From positions 124,001-188,000 of the forward strand of contig NZ_CABPSP010000009.1 of assembly GCF_902459765.1 (NCBI RefSeq): DNA of 64,000 bases, in the 5' to 3' direction. This stretch comes from Pandoraea anapnoica. GTDB lineage: Bacteria; Pseudomonadota; Gammaproteobacteria; Burkholderiales; Burkholderiaceae. The position numbers and the translations under genes are program-made. The notes under the pieces were generated by a model that saw only the letters and a program-made list of their open reading frames with translations, ran no database searches and was not told where the DNA came from. Below, one piece after another: positions 17,631 to 26,599 of this stretch (positions within the stretch are counted from its first letter, which is position 1; the number at the start of each line of letters is the position of its first letter).

Positions 17631-18484
17631 ATGTTGAACTCGTGCAGTTGCGCGGCGCTGTTCGCCACTTCGGCCAGCGTCTCTTCGCCGCCGTGGGCGA
17701 TGAGCAACTGCGCGAGGGTCTGCGCCACGGCGAGCGCAGGCAGAATCGACGGGAATAGCGACAGGCTCGTATTCGGTGCCACGATGCACGTATGGGCCTG
17801 CGTCGCGACCGGCGACAACGCACTGTCGCTCACCGCGATAACGGTCGCCCCGCGTTGGCGTGCGAACCGGGTCGTCTCCACGCTCGCCACGGTGTAGGGA
17901 TGCGCCGTGAAGCACAGCAGGACATCGGTCTTGCCGATGCGCCGCATATCGTCGATCAGCGCCCCGCCCTCTCCCGAGATCAGCGTGACGTTGTCCTGAA
18001 AGGTCGACAACACATAGTGCAGGTAAAACGCCGGTGGGTACAGGCTGCGCAGACCCAGCACGTAAATGCGGCTGGCGCTACGCAGCAGATTGACGGCTTC
18101 GTGAAAACCCTTCTCGTTGCGCTTTGACAGCGTAGCTTCGAGATTCCCGTATTCGTTGGCCAGCGAATCGGCGAGCATTCGGTCGTCGCCCGAGGTACGC
18201 GAATGCTCGCGCACCTGTTCCGCGCGCTCCAGCAGCCCCGACGGCCCGGCCGAGAGCCAGTCGATATAGACGGAACGGAAATCCTCATAACTCGAAAACC
18301 CCAGCTCCCGCGCGAGACGCAGCATCGACGCCGGTTGCAGTTGCGCGCGCGCCGCGACGGTACGCATGGATTGCAGCGCGACTTCCTTCGGGGAATCGAG
18401 CACATACCGGGCCGCCTGACGAAGCTTCGGCGGCATCTCCTGGAAACGCGTCGAGATGGCCTTTTCCAGTTCGTCTTTGGTCAT
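17612..18484 (-). CDS. MurR/RpiR-family transcriptional regulator
   Basis: 290 residues from MTKDELEKAISTRFQEMPPK. The N-terminal helix-turn-helix of the RpiR type (residues about 1-80) has AARAQLQPASMLRLARELGF. A SIS sugar-isomerase-like domain follows (about 125-260), with IYVLGLRSLYPPAFYLHY and ISGEGGALIDD. SIS domains usually sense phosphosugars, but RpiR proteins beside aminotransferase/permease genes often control amino acid use. Its end overlaps the permease end by 19 bp. It probably controls the convergent operon. Confidence 0.9.
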   Translation of the reverse strand: MTKDELEKAISTRFQEMPPKLRQAARYVLDSPKEVALQSMRTVAARAQLQPASMLRLARELGFSSYEDFRSVYIDWLSAGPSGLLERAEQVREHSRTSGDDRMLADSLANEYGNLEATLSKRNEKGFHEAVNLLRSASRIYVLGLRSLYPPAFYLHYVLSTFQDNVTLISGEGGALIDDMRRIGKTDVLLCFTAHPYTVASVETTRFARQRGATVIAVSDSALSPVATQAHTCIVAPNTSLSLFPSILPALAVAQTLAQLLIAHGGEETLAEVANSAAQLHEFNIYTADD

Positions 18485-18627
18485 CGTTGTGACTCGGCGT
18501 GGGAAACAATAGAGAGGACGCAAGGAACGCCGTGCGTCACCACGGCGCGCTGCCATCTGGCCGCAGCGCAGAACGAATTTCCGATTTTATCGCTATCTGC
18601 GGCATTCCTGCGGACTCATTCCTGCCC

Positions 18628-18741
18628 TTAGAACTGGAACGTCTTCCCGAACACCGAAATCGTTATCGGCTGCGTCAGATCGAAGTTGCTCGAGTGGTAC
18701 AGGGTGATCATGGCGTTCGCGCCCAGATCGGCGACGTCGCG
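18628..18741 (-). pseudogene. Possible remnant of an outer-membrane protein C-terminus
   Basis: Immediately after the aldolase stop codon, and in the same frame, 37 codons read RDVADLGANAM and then a beta-strand-like segment ending GKTFQF followed by TAA. A C-terminal alternating strand ending in Phe is the mark of outer-membrane beta-barrels. There is no start codon or upstream body for such a protein here. It may be the relic of a deleted porin-like gene, or chance. Confidence 0.35.
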
Positions 18742-19515
18742 CTACGCTTTGAGCGCGATGCGCGCCAACGCCTCGAAGACGTCTCGTCCGGCACCGTAGG
18801 CCGGGTCGAATTGCAGCGCATCGCGCGCGCATTTCGCCGTGATCTCGGGCGCGATGGCCAGCGACGGTCCCATCATGCTTGTCGCCAGTTGAATTTCGCA
18901 GGCACGGTTCAGCGTCCAGAGGTAGGTGAAAGCTTCCGGAATACTGCCGCCCCACGAGAGCAGGCCATGGTTTCTCAGAATCACAGCTTTCCTGTCGCCG
19001 ATGCTGCGAAGCAGTCGCGGCCCTTCGTCGGCATGCACCGTCACGCCCTCGAAATCGTGATACGCCACGCGTTCCTGCAATTGCGCGCTGTAGAAATTGT
19101 CGCTGCGCAGACCGGCAACTGAACATGCGACGGCAACGCCTGCCGTGGTGTGCGTGTGCATCACGCAGTGCGCCCCCGGCAACCCCTCATGCAGCGCCGC
19201 GTGCACGGTGAATCCGGCCGGATTGATCGGGTAGTCGCTGCCGCCGAGAATGTTGCCCTGCCCGTCCACTTTGACGAGATTCAGCGGCGTCACTTCCGAG
19301 TAATGCAGACCGAACGGGTTGATCAGAAACGCAGGCGGACTGGCGTCCACCACGCGAAGCGTGATGTGGTTGTAGATGAGCTCCGTCCAGCCGAGATAGT
19401 CGAAAACGCGGTAGCAGGCGGCCAATTCGCATCGCGCCGCCCATTCGACGTCGCTCATGCCGTCCGGTCGCGTCAGCGATGCAAAAGCGGAATGTGGGGA
19501 ATGTTCTTTTCTCAT
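18742..19515 (-). CDS. Class II aldolase/adducin family protein
   Basis: 257 residues. Zinc-binding histidines of the fuculose-1-phosphate aldolase fold can be seen in CVMHTHTTAGVAVA, and a later His lies in VILRNHGLLSWG. The family includes sugar-phosphate aldolases, epimerases and decarboxylases; many proteins of this subgroup have unknown substrates. It is transcribed in the same direction as the LysR gene 130 bp upstream, which may regulate it. The open frame resumes directly after its TAG stop in a barrel-like remnant. Confidence 0.85.
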   Translation of the reverse strand: MRKEHSPHSAFASLTRPDGMSDVEWAARCELAACYRVFDYLGWTELIYNHITLRVVDASPPAFLINPFGLHYSEVTPLNLVKVDGQGNILGGSDYPINPAGFTVHAALHEGLPGAHCVMHTHTTAGVAVACSVAGLRSDNFYSAQLQERVAYHDFEGVTVHADEGPRLLRSIGDRKAVILRNHGLLSWGGSIPEAFTYLWTLNRACEIQLATSMMGPSLAIAPEITAKCARDALQFDPAYGAGRDVFEALARIALKA

Positions 19516-19645
19516 GGTTCTGCGTGTCTCCTGATCACCCGGAGGAGTCTACGCGTCCCCACTGCCCGCTTCGCGATTTCTGCTTAAGGGTTCGTTAAGG
19601 GCGCTTACGAATGCGCAAATCCGACGCATCGCCGCATACCCCGCA

Positions 19646-20566
19646 TCACCGTGTCAGCGTCCGATACCAGTCGTCGACCCAGCGAATGAGGAAGGTGTGG
19701 AAACCTGTCGCTGCGGGCGACAGATCGCGTTCTTTGGCGTGATAGAGACAGATCTGCCGGATCGTTTCCGGTTTGCCGGTGCGCCGCATGACCAGGTCCT
19801 GGCTGCGGGCAAAGCCCTGCACATAGTCTGGCGCGAGCGTCACCGACAGTCCGGCACGCGCCATGCCGAATGCCGTGGTGACGTTCTCGACGATCTCGAC
19901 GGGAAATACGCGGTTGTCCTCGGGCTGATCGCTGAGCATGCGCGTGACGCTGTACTCGTGATCGCGTCCGGTGGCAACAATGGCCGTTTCACGCAACACG
20001 TCCCACGGCACGACGTCGTATCGCGCAAGCGCGTGTCGGGGCGAACACCAGACGACCCACGGACTATCGAACAGCGGCGTCGCACTCACGCGATCGCCCA
20101 GTGGTTGATTTGGGCCAAGCGCGATATCGATTTCCCCGTCGGCAACCGACGACACGAGATGCTCGACTTCGACATCCGTCGGTCGAATCGTCACCTTCGG
20201 ATGAAGTTCGCGATAGGCCGCGATGGCGTCAGGCAAAACGGCCGCGCAAAGTACCAGTGGCGCACCAACGCGGATGACACCGGACGCACGGTCCCGGATG
20301 TTTTTCGCCGAGCGCTCCGCCGCGTGGAGCTGCGCCATGGCGGCGGTGGCGGCCGGTAGAAAGTCAGCGCCCGCGACGGTCAGTGTGACGCGTCGCGTCG
20401 TCCGGTCAAAGAGTCGAAAGCCGACCTCGCGCTCCAGCTCGCCGAGCAACTGACTCACCGCAGACGGCGTTAGGCACACACGGTCCGCTGCGCGCGCGAT
20501 GCTCCCGCAATCCACAATCGCGAGAAACGTTTCCAGTTGACGCGCATTCAGTCGGCTCAGTGACAT
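19646..20566 (-). CDS. LysR-family transcriptional regulator
   Basis: 306 residues. The N-terminal winged helix has RQLETFLAIVDCGSIARAADR and TPSAVSQLLGELEREVG. A periplasmic-binding-protein-like effector domain follows (IRVGAPLVLCAAVLP, then DIALGPNQPLGD). No divergent partner is present, as the next gene upstream is also on the minus strand 250 bp away. The downstream class II aldolase gene is the likeliest target. The effector is unknown. Confidence 0.9.
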   Translation of the reverse strand: MSLSRLNARQLETFLAIVDCGSIARAADRVCLTPSAVSQLLGELEREVGFRLFDRTTRRVTLTVAGADFLPAATAAMAQLHAAERSAKNIRDRASGVIRVGAPLVLCAAVLPDAIAAYRELHPKVTIRPTDVEVEHLVSSVADGEIDIALGPNQPLGDRVSATPLFDSPWVVWCSPRHALARYDVVPWDVLRETAIVATGRDHEYSVTRMLSDQPEDNRVFPVEIVENVTTAFGMARAGLSVTLAPDYVQGFARSQDLVMRRTGKPETIRQICLYHAKERDLSPAATGFHTFLIRWVDDWYRTLTR

Positions 20567-20819
20567 ACAAGAAATAGATACCTAAGAACCCATACTGACC
20601 GACATCGATACAATGGCGACGTCGGTATCCCGATCGGCTTTTCCGCCTGAAGCTTCTTCAGCTAAGCGGCGAATGTTTTCGAACTCAGGTTGCTCGACCA
20701 AGCATCAAGGTCCGCATAGAGCTTCGAAGGCACGCGGAACGACAAGCTCCCCGGCAACTACCTCGTTTTCGGAGTGCTCGCCTTCGCCTTCGGCCCACTC
20801 GTAAGAATGTGAGTAGCAA
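20567..20819 (-). other. Intergenic stretch with a possible frameshifted relic
   Basis: No intact gene. On the minus strand, 20662-20757 is open and reads like real protein (LSFRVPSKLYADLDAWSSNL, stop at 20662), while the preceding acidic codons (EWAEGEGEHSENEVVAGEL) lie in a shifted frame. Together they could be the decayed end of a small protein; no family is recognised. Confidence 0.3.
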
Positions 20820-21269
20820 CTATGCCTTTGCAGAGCGTGGTTGGCGAGTGTAGTAGATATCCCACTCCGATTCGTCCGTCTGCTCGAACCCGTGCCGTCG
20901 ATAGAAGTCGTTCGATTGACTGCCTCGCAATGCGCCCAGGCGGATCGGCATGCCTTGTGAATCGGCATCTGCAATGATCTGCCGCAGCACTGCTGCTCCG
21001 ATTCCACGTGCCTGATGTTTTGGCAGGATGTACAAGTGGTCCAGGTGCCAGTGGTCCGGTTGAGGGCGAACCAGGAAAAAGCCGACCCGAGCATCATCGG
21101 TTTCGATGAAGCGGCACAGCGCCGGGTCAAAAGACGCCAGGAAACGTTCCCGCGCACGCTGCGGGTCAAAGCGTCCGAGACGCTCCAGGCTCTCGCGCAT
21201 CGCGGCGATGCGAATGCTCACCAGCAGATCAGCGTCAGATTGCGAAGTGGGTGAGAAAGTCAGATTCAT
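20820..21269 (-). CDS. GNAT-family N-acetyltransferase
   Basis: 149 residues from MNLTFSPTSQSDADLLV. The acetyl-CoA binding motif is QARGIGAAVLRQII, preceded by the beta-4 strand HLDHLYILPKH. The C-terminal motif B region is NDFYRRHGFEQTDESEWDIY. The substrate is unknown. The start is 36 bp downstream of the selC tRNA, on the same strand, so it could be cotranscribed with the selenocysteine island; a functional link is not implied. Confidence 0.88.
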   Translation of the reverse strand: MNLTFSPTSQSDADLLVSIRIAAMRESLERLGRFDPQRARERFLASFDPALCRFIETDDARVGFFLVRPQPDHWHLDHLYILPKHQARGIGAAVLRQIIADADSQGMPIRLGALRGSQSNDFYRRHGFEQTDESEWDIYYTRQPRSAKA

Positions 21270-21304
21270 TCGAAGGCAGGTTATGTCGGCCCGTAGAAGT
21301 CGTG

Positions 21305-21400
21305 TGGCGGAAAGCAGCCGGAGTCGAACCGACCTGGGAGCGTCTGACGCCCCCAACCGGGTTTGAAGCCCGGCCGCATCACCGGATACGGATGCCTTCC
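21305..21400 (-). tRNA. selC: tRNA-Sec (anticodon UCA)
   Basis: A 96-nt tRNA ending in encoded GCCA. The acceptor stem pairs GGAAGGCA with TGCTTTCC over 8 bp with one G-U pair, the length specific to bacterial tRNA-Sec. The anticodon UCA is at 21364-21366 in the loop CTTCAAA. The long variable arm (GGGGGCGTC...GACGCTCCC) and the T loop GGTTCGACTCC are present. It lies 108 bp downstream of selB, so the tRNA is next to the genes that charge and deliver it. Confidence 0.96.
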
Positions 21401-21508
21401 TTCAGACGAAGCAATTTCACTTGCTCGATGATGAGGTGAGCGTCCACGCGCCGCGCGAAACCGCCACCTTTGATGCCGCGACCGGCAAACATCGCGAATC
21501 ACGAATCG

Positions 21509-23419
21509 CTACGCCGCGCCCCACTCCACCCCGGGACGCCGCACATGCCGGTCACCAACGCGGCGAGTATATCCCGCACGGTCGAAGAACTCCAGAATCT
21601 GAATCGCGCGCTTGCGCCCCAGACCCGTCGCATCCCGAAATGCCCCGGCCTCGACCCGGCCATCGCCCTCCGCGACGATGCCCGCAAGCGTCTGCACGCA
21701 CGCGTCGTCATAGAACAGGTCCTTCACGATCTGATGCACCCGCCCCTGACGCGCAAGCTTGCGCAACACGGCACGCACGCGCTCCTCAGGTACGTTCAGC
21801 TCGCGCCCCATATCGCGCACCCACGGCGGATCGAACCGGCCCTGCGCCACCTTCGGCAACAACGCCTCGGCCAGCGCCGTCTCCTCGGCCGTCATTTCGA
21901 CGCGATGGGTCGGCAGATGCCACCACGCCCCCGTGCGTGCCACCGCGCCCTCGCTCAGCAGCGCCTGCACGACGATGCGCCAGCGGCCCGCATCCAGCGA
22001 CGGCCACGTCATGCGCCCAAGCCGCGCCGCATCGAGCCCCGGCTCGTCGGGTACGCGAGCGTGATAGTCGCCAAGCGACGCCAGCACGCGGGCACGGATC
22101 GCCTCCCACGCTTGCGGCGAGAAGGCCAGCGATTCGCCCTCACCGCCTGACAGCACAACGGCGTGCGTCGGCCAGGACCATTGCGAAGCAGGCAAACCCG
22201 TGATCGCAACGACCTGCTTGCTCGTCAGCCCGAACGGCGCCTGCGTCAGCAATGCACCCAAGCCGTTGCCATCGAGGTACTGCACTACGGCATCCAGCCA
22301 CGCCAGACGCCCCGCCGAACGACGCTTGCGCTCGGGTGCTGCCGGATCGAGCACGCGTCCGCCGCCAACGGTTGCCGTCGCCTGCGGATTGCGCACGATG
22401 AAGCGATCGCCCGGCATCGTGCACACCGGCGTATCGAAGACCAGTTGCACACGCATCGACGCGCCAGGGGCGAGCGTGTCGCCCCCCAGCAGTACGGTGC
22501 GTGCCTGCACATGCGTCGTTCCTAAATGCACGTGCAGCGGAAACCATTGCGTGAGCGGCGCGCTGTCGTCCAACCAGTGCATGTCGACGTCCACATGCGT
22601 GGAGGGCGACGACAATCCCGGCGCGACAATCCAGTCACCTCGGCCAAGCTGATCGCGCTCGATGCCCGCCAGATTCAGCGCACATCGCTCGCCCGCCCTG
22701 CCCGCCTCGACCGGCCGGTTCTGCGCATGAATGCTACGCACACGCACCGGTAGGCCCTGCGGCATGACCGTGAGGGTATCGCCCACGCGCACCGTGCCAG
22801 CGAACGCGGTGCCCGTCACAACCGTGCCGTGCCCCGCCAGCGTAAAGACGCGGTCGACGGCCAGACGGAACAACGCATCGTCGCGACGCGTCGCATTGCC
22901 CGACTCACGCAACGCGTGGGCGGCCTGCGTCAGATGCTCACGCAACGTCGCCACACCGGCATCGCCCGGCGTGGTCGCCGAGACCGGCACCACGTCGGCC
23001 TGAGCGAGCGGCGTGTTCGCAAGCCACTGCGAGATTTCTTGCGTCACAGCGTCCAGACGCGCGCCGTCCACACGATCAGCCTTCGACAAGGCCACCACGC
23101 CACGCTTCACACCGAGCATCGCCAGAATGGCCAGATGCTCGCGCGTTTGCGGCATGATGCCGTCGTCGGCGGCAATGACCAGCAGCGCGAAGTCGATGCC
23201 GACCGCCCCCGCCGCCATCGTATGAATCAGCTTCTCGTGCCCGGGCACATCGATGAAGCCCAACACCTCGCCATCCGGCAGCGGCGTGTACGCATACCCG
23301 AGTTCGATGGAAATGCCCCGCGCTTTCTCCTCCTTGAGACGATCGGTGTCGACACCGGTCAGCGCGCGAATGAGGCTCGTCTTGCCGTGGTCGATGTGAC
23401 CCGCGGTGCCGACGATCAT
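21509..23419 (-). CDS. selB: Selenocysteine-specific elongation factor SelB
   Basis: 636 residues. The GTPase motifs are GHIDHGKT (G1), DVPGHE (G3) and SKAD (G4), at the very N-terminus as in EF-Tu. After the beta-barrel domains, the C-terminal half holds four winged-helix units that bind the SECIS hairpin; the last ends near RAIQILEFFDRAGYTRRVG. It brings Sec-tRNA to UGA codons such as that of fdnG in the same operon. Its start overlaps the selA stop by 4 bases (ATGA). Length is close to the E. coli protein (614). Confidence 0.96.
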   Translation of the reverse strand: MIVGTAGHIDHGKTSLIRALTGVDTDRLKEEKARGISIELGYAYTPLPDGEVLGFIDVPGHEKLIHTMAAGAVGIDFALLVIAADDGIMPQTREHLAILAMLGVKRGVVALSKADRVDGARLDAVTQEISQWLANTPLAQADVVPVSATTPGDAGVATLREHLTQAAHALRESGNATRRDDALFRLAVDRVFTLAGHGTVVTGTAFAGTVRVGDTLTVMPQGLPVRVRSIHAQNRPVEAGRAGERCALNLAGIERDQLGRGDWIVAPGLSSPSTHVDVDMHWLDDSAPLTQWFPLHVHLGTTHVQARTVLLGGDTLAPGASMRVQLVFDTPVCTMPGDRFIVRNPQATATVGGGRVLDPAAPERKRRSAGRLAWLDAVVQYLDGNGLGALLTQAPFGLTSKQVVAITGLPASQWSWPTHAVVLSGGEGESLAFSPQAWEAIRARVLASLGDYHARVPDEPGLDAARLGRMTWPSLDAGRWRIVVQALLSEGAVARTGAWWHLPTHRVEMTAEETALAEALLPKVAQGRFDPPWVRDMGRELNVPEERVRAVLRKLARQGRVHQIVKDLFYDDACVQTLAGIVAEGDGRVEAGAFRDATGLGRKRAIQILEFFDRAGYTRRVGDRHVRRPGVEWGAA

Positions 23420-24873
23420 GCGCGCAACTCCTCAAATTGACGCGAAAGACGCATTTCGTCATGCGCTTCGAGACAGCGCAGGTCGAGCCAGAGCGTCTGA
23501 TCGGCAATGCGTCCGATCACCGGATACGGCAGACCACGCAGCGCCGCTTCGAGCTTCGCGAGCGCACGGCCGCTGCCGCGCTTGCCGCCGCCCGCCGGGG
23601 CAATCGCCAGCCCGTAGCTCGGCAACTGCTCGACCGGCAAGGCACCGCTGCCGATCTGGCTGACCATCGGCGCGGCGGTGACGGTATAGGCGTCGCCCAG
23701 CGACTTCGCCAGCACCGGCACCAGCCGTTCCGCCTGCGCGGCCATCTCGGCGCGCGTGCGCGTAAGCAGGCGCAACGTGGTCAATCGTTCCGGCAGATGG
23801 TCCGGATCGCGATACAGACGCAGCACCGGCTCCAGCGCCGCAAGCGTCAACTTGCCAACGCGAAGCGCGCGCTTCAACGGATGCTTCTTGATCTTCGCGA
23901 TAAGATCCTTGCGACCGACAATCATGCCCGCCTGCGGCCCGCCGAGCAACTTGTCGCCGGAGAACGTGACGAGATCGGCACCGGCCGCAATCGTCTCCTG
24001 CACGGTCGTTTCATGCGGCAATCCCCAGCGCTCCAACGGCGTGAGCGTGCCGCTACCGAGATCGACGGCCACCGGCACGCCATGCGGCTTCGCGATCTCC
24101 ACGACCTCCGACACGTCGACGCTCTTGGTAAAGCCCGTCACCTCGTAATTACTGCAATGCACCTTCATCAGCAGCGCCGTCTTCTCGCCAATGGCGTTGC
24201 GATAGTCCGCCGCATGCGTGCGGTTCGTCGTGCCGATCTCGACGAGCTTCGCCCCCGCGTGCGTCATGATGTCGGGGATGCGAAACGCCCCGCCGATCTC
24301 CACCAGTTCGCCGCGCGAGACCACAACCTCGCGACGCTTCGCCAGCGTCGCCAGCATCAGCAGCACGGCCGCCGCATTGTTATTGACAACCGTGGCCGCT
24401 TCGCCGCCGGTCAGTTCGCAGAGCAACGGGGAGATCAGGTCGTCGCGATCGCCGCGCCCGCCCGTCGCCAGATCGAATTCAAGATTGGCCGGTGTCGTGA
24501 GCGCTTGTACGACCGATTCGATGGCCGCCTCGGGCAGCAACGCGCGCCCGAGATTCGTATGAAGCACCGTGCCGGTGAGATTGAAGACGGGACGCAGCGT
24601 CGCGCGATTGCGCTCGGTCAGCCCCGCCTTGATGCGCTCGCCAAAGGCTGACGGACTCAACGCGTCGTGCGAGAGCGTGCCCGCAAGCGCTGCTGCACGG
24701 CATTCGTCGAGATCGCGACGCAACGCCGCCGTCACCTGAGTACGTCCAAAGTCGGCCACCACCGCGTGCAACTCGGACGTCCCCAACAGGCGGTCGAGCG
24801 ACGGGAGATCCGCCGCGCCCGCGCGCGGGCTCCCCTGGTCGGCCACCGGCATTGCCCCGCTTGCGTCTTTCAT
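23416..24873 (-). CDS. selA: L-seryl-tRNA(Sec) selenium transferase SelA
   Basis: 485 residues from MKDASGAMPVADQ. The fold-type I PLP enzyme converts Ser-tRNA(Sec) to Sec-tRNA(Sec) using selenophosphate. The PLP lysine is Lys308 in VTFSGDKLLGGPQAG, and the region NLTGTVLHTNLGRALL near residue 100 is the family hallmark. The start codon shares one base with the fdhE stop (TGATG), and the stop overlaps selB. The selenophosphate synthetase gene selD is not in the window. Confidence 0.96.
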   Translation of the reverse strand: MKDASGAMPVADQGSPRAGAADLPSLDRLLGTSELHAVVADFGRTQVTAALRRDLDECRAAALAGTLSHDALSPSAFGERIKAGLTERNRATLRPVFNLTGTVLHTNLGRALLPEAAIESVVQALTTPANLEFDLATGGRGDRDDLISPLLCELTGGEAATVVNNNAAAVLLMLATLAKRREVVVSRGELVEIGGAFRIPDIMTHAGAKLVEIGTTNRTHAADYRNAIGEKTALLMKVHCSNYEVTGFTKSVDVSEVVEIAKPHGVPVAVDLGSGTLTPLERWGLPHETTVQETIAAGADLVTFSGDKLLGGPQAGMIVGRKDLIAKIKKHPLKRALRVGKLTLAALEPVLRLYRDPDHLPERLTTLRLLTRTRAEMAAQAERLVPVLAKSLGDAYTVTAAPMVSQIGSGALPVEQLPSYGLAIAPAGGGKRGSGRALAKLEAALRGLPYPVIGRIADQTLWLDLRCLEAHDEMRLSRQFEELRA

Positions 24874-25904
24874 CAGGCTTCCTCGGCGTTTTGCCAGAGC
24901 AACGGATTGCCGTTGGCGCGCGCGTATCCCGCCTCGCCCATCAACACGTCGAGCGCAAGGCTCGCGAGATCGTCGGCGACCGGCTCCACGAACGGGTCCT
25001 TGTCCTGATAGAAGATCTTGCGGTAGCTGTGGCAGTCGTCGCACGATTCGGCCCGGATGGGTGACGATGCAACGCGCTTGGCGGCTTCGTCGAGCTTCGG
25101 CCGTCCGTCCTTACCCTTGAGAAGGCCACCGTCGGCCGCTGCCACGTCGTCGCCCGAGGCTGCGGCATCGCCCGCCGTGTCGACGACGTGATACGCCACA
25201 TGCTCGCTCGCTTCGCAGTGCGTGCACTTCACCCGCACCATGTGCCACTCGGTCGAGCACAGACCGCACGCCAGATAGCGATAGCCCTCATGCGCGCCGC
25301 CAATGCGAACCACGCTCGACACCGGCAACGTGCCGCACACTGGGCACACGTTGGGCACATCGAGCATCGGCACTTCGCCTGCATCGAACGTGCTGGCCAC
25401 ACCCGTCCAGAGCACTTGCAGCGCCGCCATGAGGAACGGCGCGCTCGCCGCATCCACGCCCTTGCCGTGACCGGCGAGCAGCGCCTGCGCGCCCGCTTCG
25501 AGCGACGCCGGGTCGGCCGCACGCACGCGATCGATCACCGCCTTCACCGCCGGCGATACCCCGGGCTGCGACGCCACCGCGTCGAGCAACGGCGTGAGCA
25601 GCGGCTGCCAGCGACCGGCATCGTAGCCACCGCTCGCAGGCACGAGCGGCATGCAGTGCTGCTGCGCCTGCTCAATTGATTCGGGGGACGGACGCTCGGC
25701 CTGAAAGTTGTCGAGCACGCGTTGCTGAGCATCGACCAGTGCGGCCATTAGTCGCAGGTAATCGCCCAGCGGATGGCCGTCGGCCAGTTGGCGCAGCCGT
25801 GCCGCACGGGCCGAAAAGACTTCGGCGCGTTGCGGCATGCGCAGACGGGGGATGGAGGTGCGATCGAGGGACTCGATCTGTCCGGGTTCGAGAATGCGTT
25901 GCAA
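24873..25904 (-). CDS. fdhE: Formate dehydrogenase accessory protein FdhE
   Basis: 343 residues. Rubredoxin-like CxxC pairs that bind iron are visible: CPVCG, CGLCSTEW, CTHCEAS and CDDCHSY. FdhE is needed for assembly or maturation of membrane-bound, Tat-exported formate dehydrogenases. It lies between the dehydrogenase structural genes and selA. A GC-rich hairpin between fdnI and fdhE could lower its expression relative to the structural genes. Confidence 0.94.
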   Translation of the reverse strand: MQRILEPGQIESLDRTSIPRLRMPQRAEVFSARAARLRQLADGHPLGDYLRLMAALVDAQQRVLDNFQAERPSPESIEQAQQHCMPLVPASGGYDAGRWQPLLTPLLDAVASQPGVSPAVKAVIDRVRAADPASLEAGAQALLAGHGKGVDAASAPFLMAALQVLWTGVASTFDAGEVPMLDVPNVCPVCGTLPVSSVVRIGGAHEGYRYLACGLCSTEWHMVRVKCTHCEASEHVAYHVVDTAGDAAASGDDVAAADGGLLKGKDGRPKLDEAAKRVASSPIRAESCDDCHSYRKIFYQDKDPFVEPVADDLASLALDVLMGEAGYARANGNPLLWQNAEEA

Positions 25905-25925
25905 GGTGGCCGGCCTCGTAAGAGC

Positions 25926-25949
25926 GTCCGGCCACCAGCGGGGCCGGAC
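25926..25949 (-). terminator. Intra-operon hairpin between fdnI and fdhE
   Basis: GTCCGGCC and GGCCGGAC form an 8-bp perfect stem with an 8-base loop immediately after the fdnI stop codon. No U tract follows, so it is more likely an attenuator or an mRNA 3' end stabiliser than a full terminator. Confidence 0.45.
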
Positions 25950-26597
25950 TTATTTGTTGAGCTGCTTGTACCAGGCGCGATGGTGTTTCCACGCCCAGCC
26001 GCGGGTGACGGTTCCGCGCGTCATGGCTTGCACGGAACCCTTGATCCAGATCGCCGCGTAGATGTGCGTAATGATGCCGCAAATCAACACGAATGCACAC
26101 ACCGCGTGTACGTCGGAGGCGAGACGGATCACCCAGATCGGGAAGTAGAACGCGAAGTACGCGCGCCAGATCACGATGCCCGAGAGCAACAGTCCGATCA
26201 TGCACAACACCATCACGTAGAACAGCAGCTTCTGCCCGGCGTTGTAACGCCCGACTTCCGGCAGATTCTCTTCGCGATTGTTGAGCACGTCGCCGATGTT
26301 CTTCATCCACTCGGTGTCGCGCTGTTCGAACTTGTTGTAGCGCGCGAGCCGCATGGCGAGCCACACAAACGCCACGAACATCACCAGACCGACGAACGGG
26401 TGCAGAATCCGCGTCCACGGCCCGCCGCCGAACAGATTGGTGAGCCAGAACATCGACGGGTGAAACAACGCCAGCCCGGACAGCGCGAGCAGAATGAACG
26501 TGCCCGCAACGATCCAGTGGTTGATGCGTTCCGCCGCGTTGTAACGCTCGATCAGCCCGTCCTTACCGTGCTCATGATGATTCGAATCAATCGACAT
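25950..26597 (-). CDS. fdnI: Formate dehydrogenase gamma subunit (cytochrome b556)
   Basis: 215 residues, against 211-217 in E. coli. Four membrane helices carry the haem b ligand histidines; visible ones are in INHWIVAGTFILLAL, HPFVGLVMFVAF and ICGIITHIYAAIW. It anchors the periplasmic catalytic subunits and passes electrons from formate to the quinone pool. The start is 2 bp downstream of the fdnH stop. Also called FdoI. Confidence 0.95.
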   Translation of the reverse strand: MSIDSNHHEHGKDGLIERYNAAERINHWIVAGTFILLALSGLALFHPSMFWLTNLFGGGPWTRILHPFVGLVMFVAFVWLAMRLARYNKFEQRDTEWMKNIGDVLNNREENLPEVGRYNAGQKLLFYVMVLCMIGLLLSGIVIWRAYFAFYFPIWVIRLASDVHAVCAFVLICGIITHIYAAIWIKGSVQAMTRGTVTRGWAWKHHRAWYKQLNK

Positions 26598-26599
26598 GG

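Noticed and set aside
18593-19126. A 177-codon minus-strand frame overlapping the class II aldolase
   Set aside because: It is a frame-shifted shadow of the aldolase; only the short stretch after the aldolase stop, in the aldolase frame, looks protein-like.
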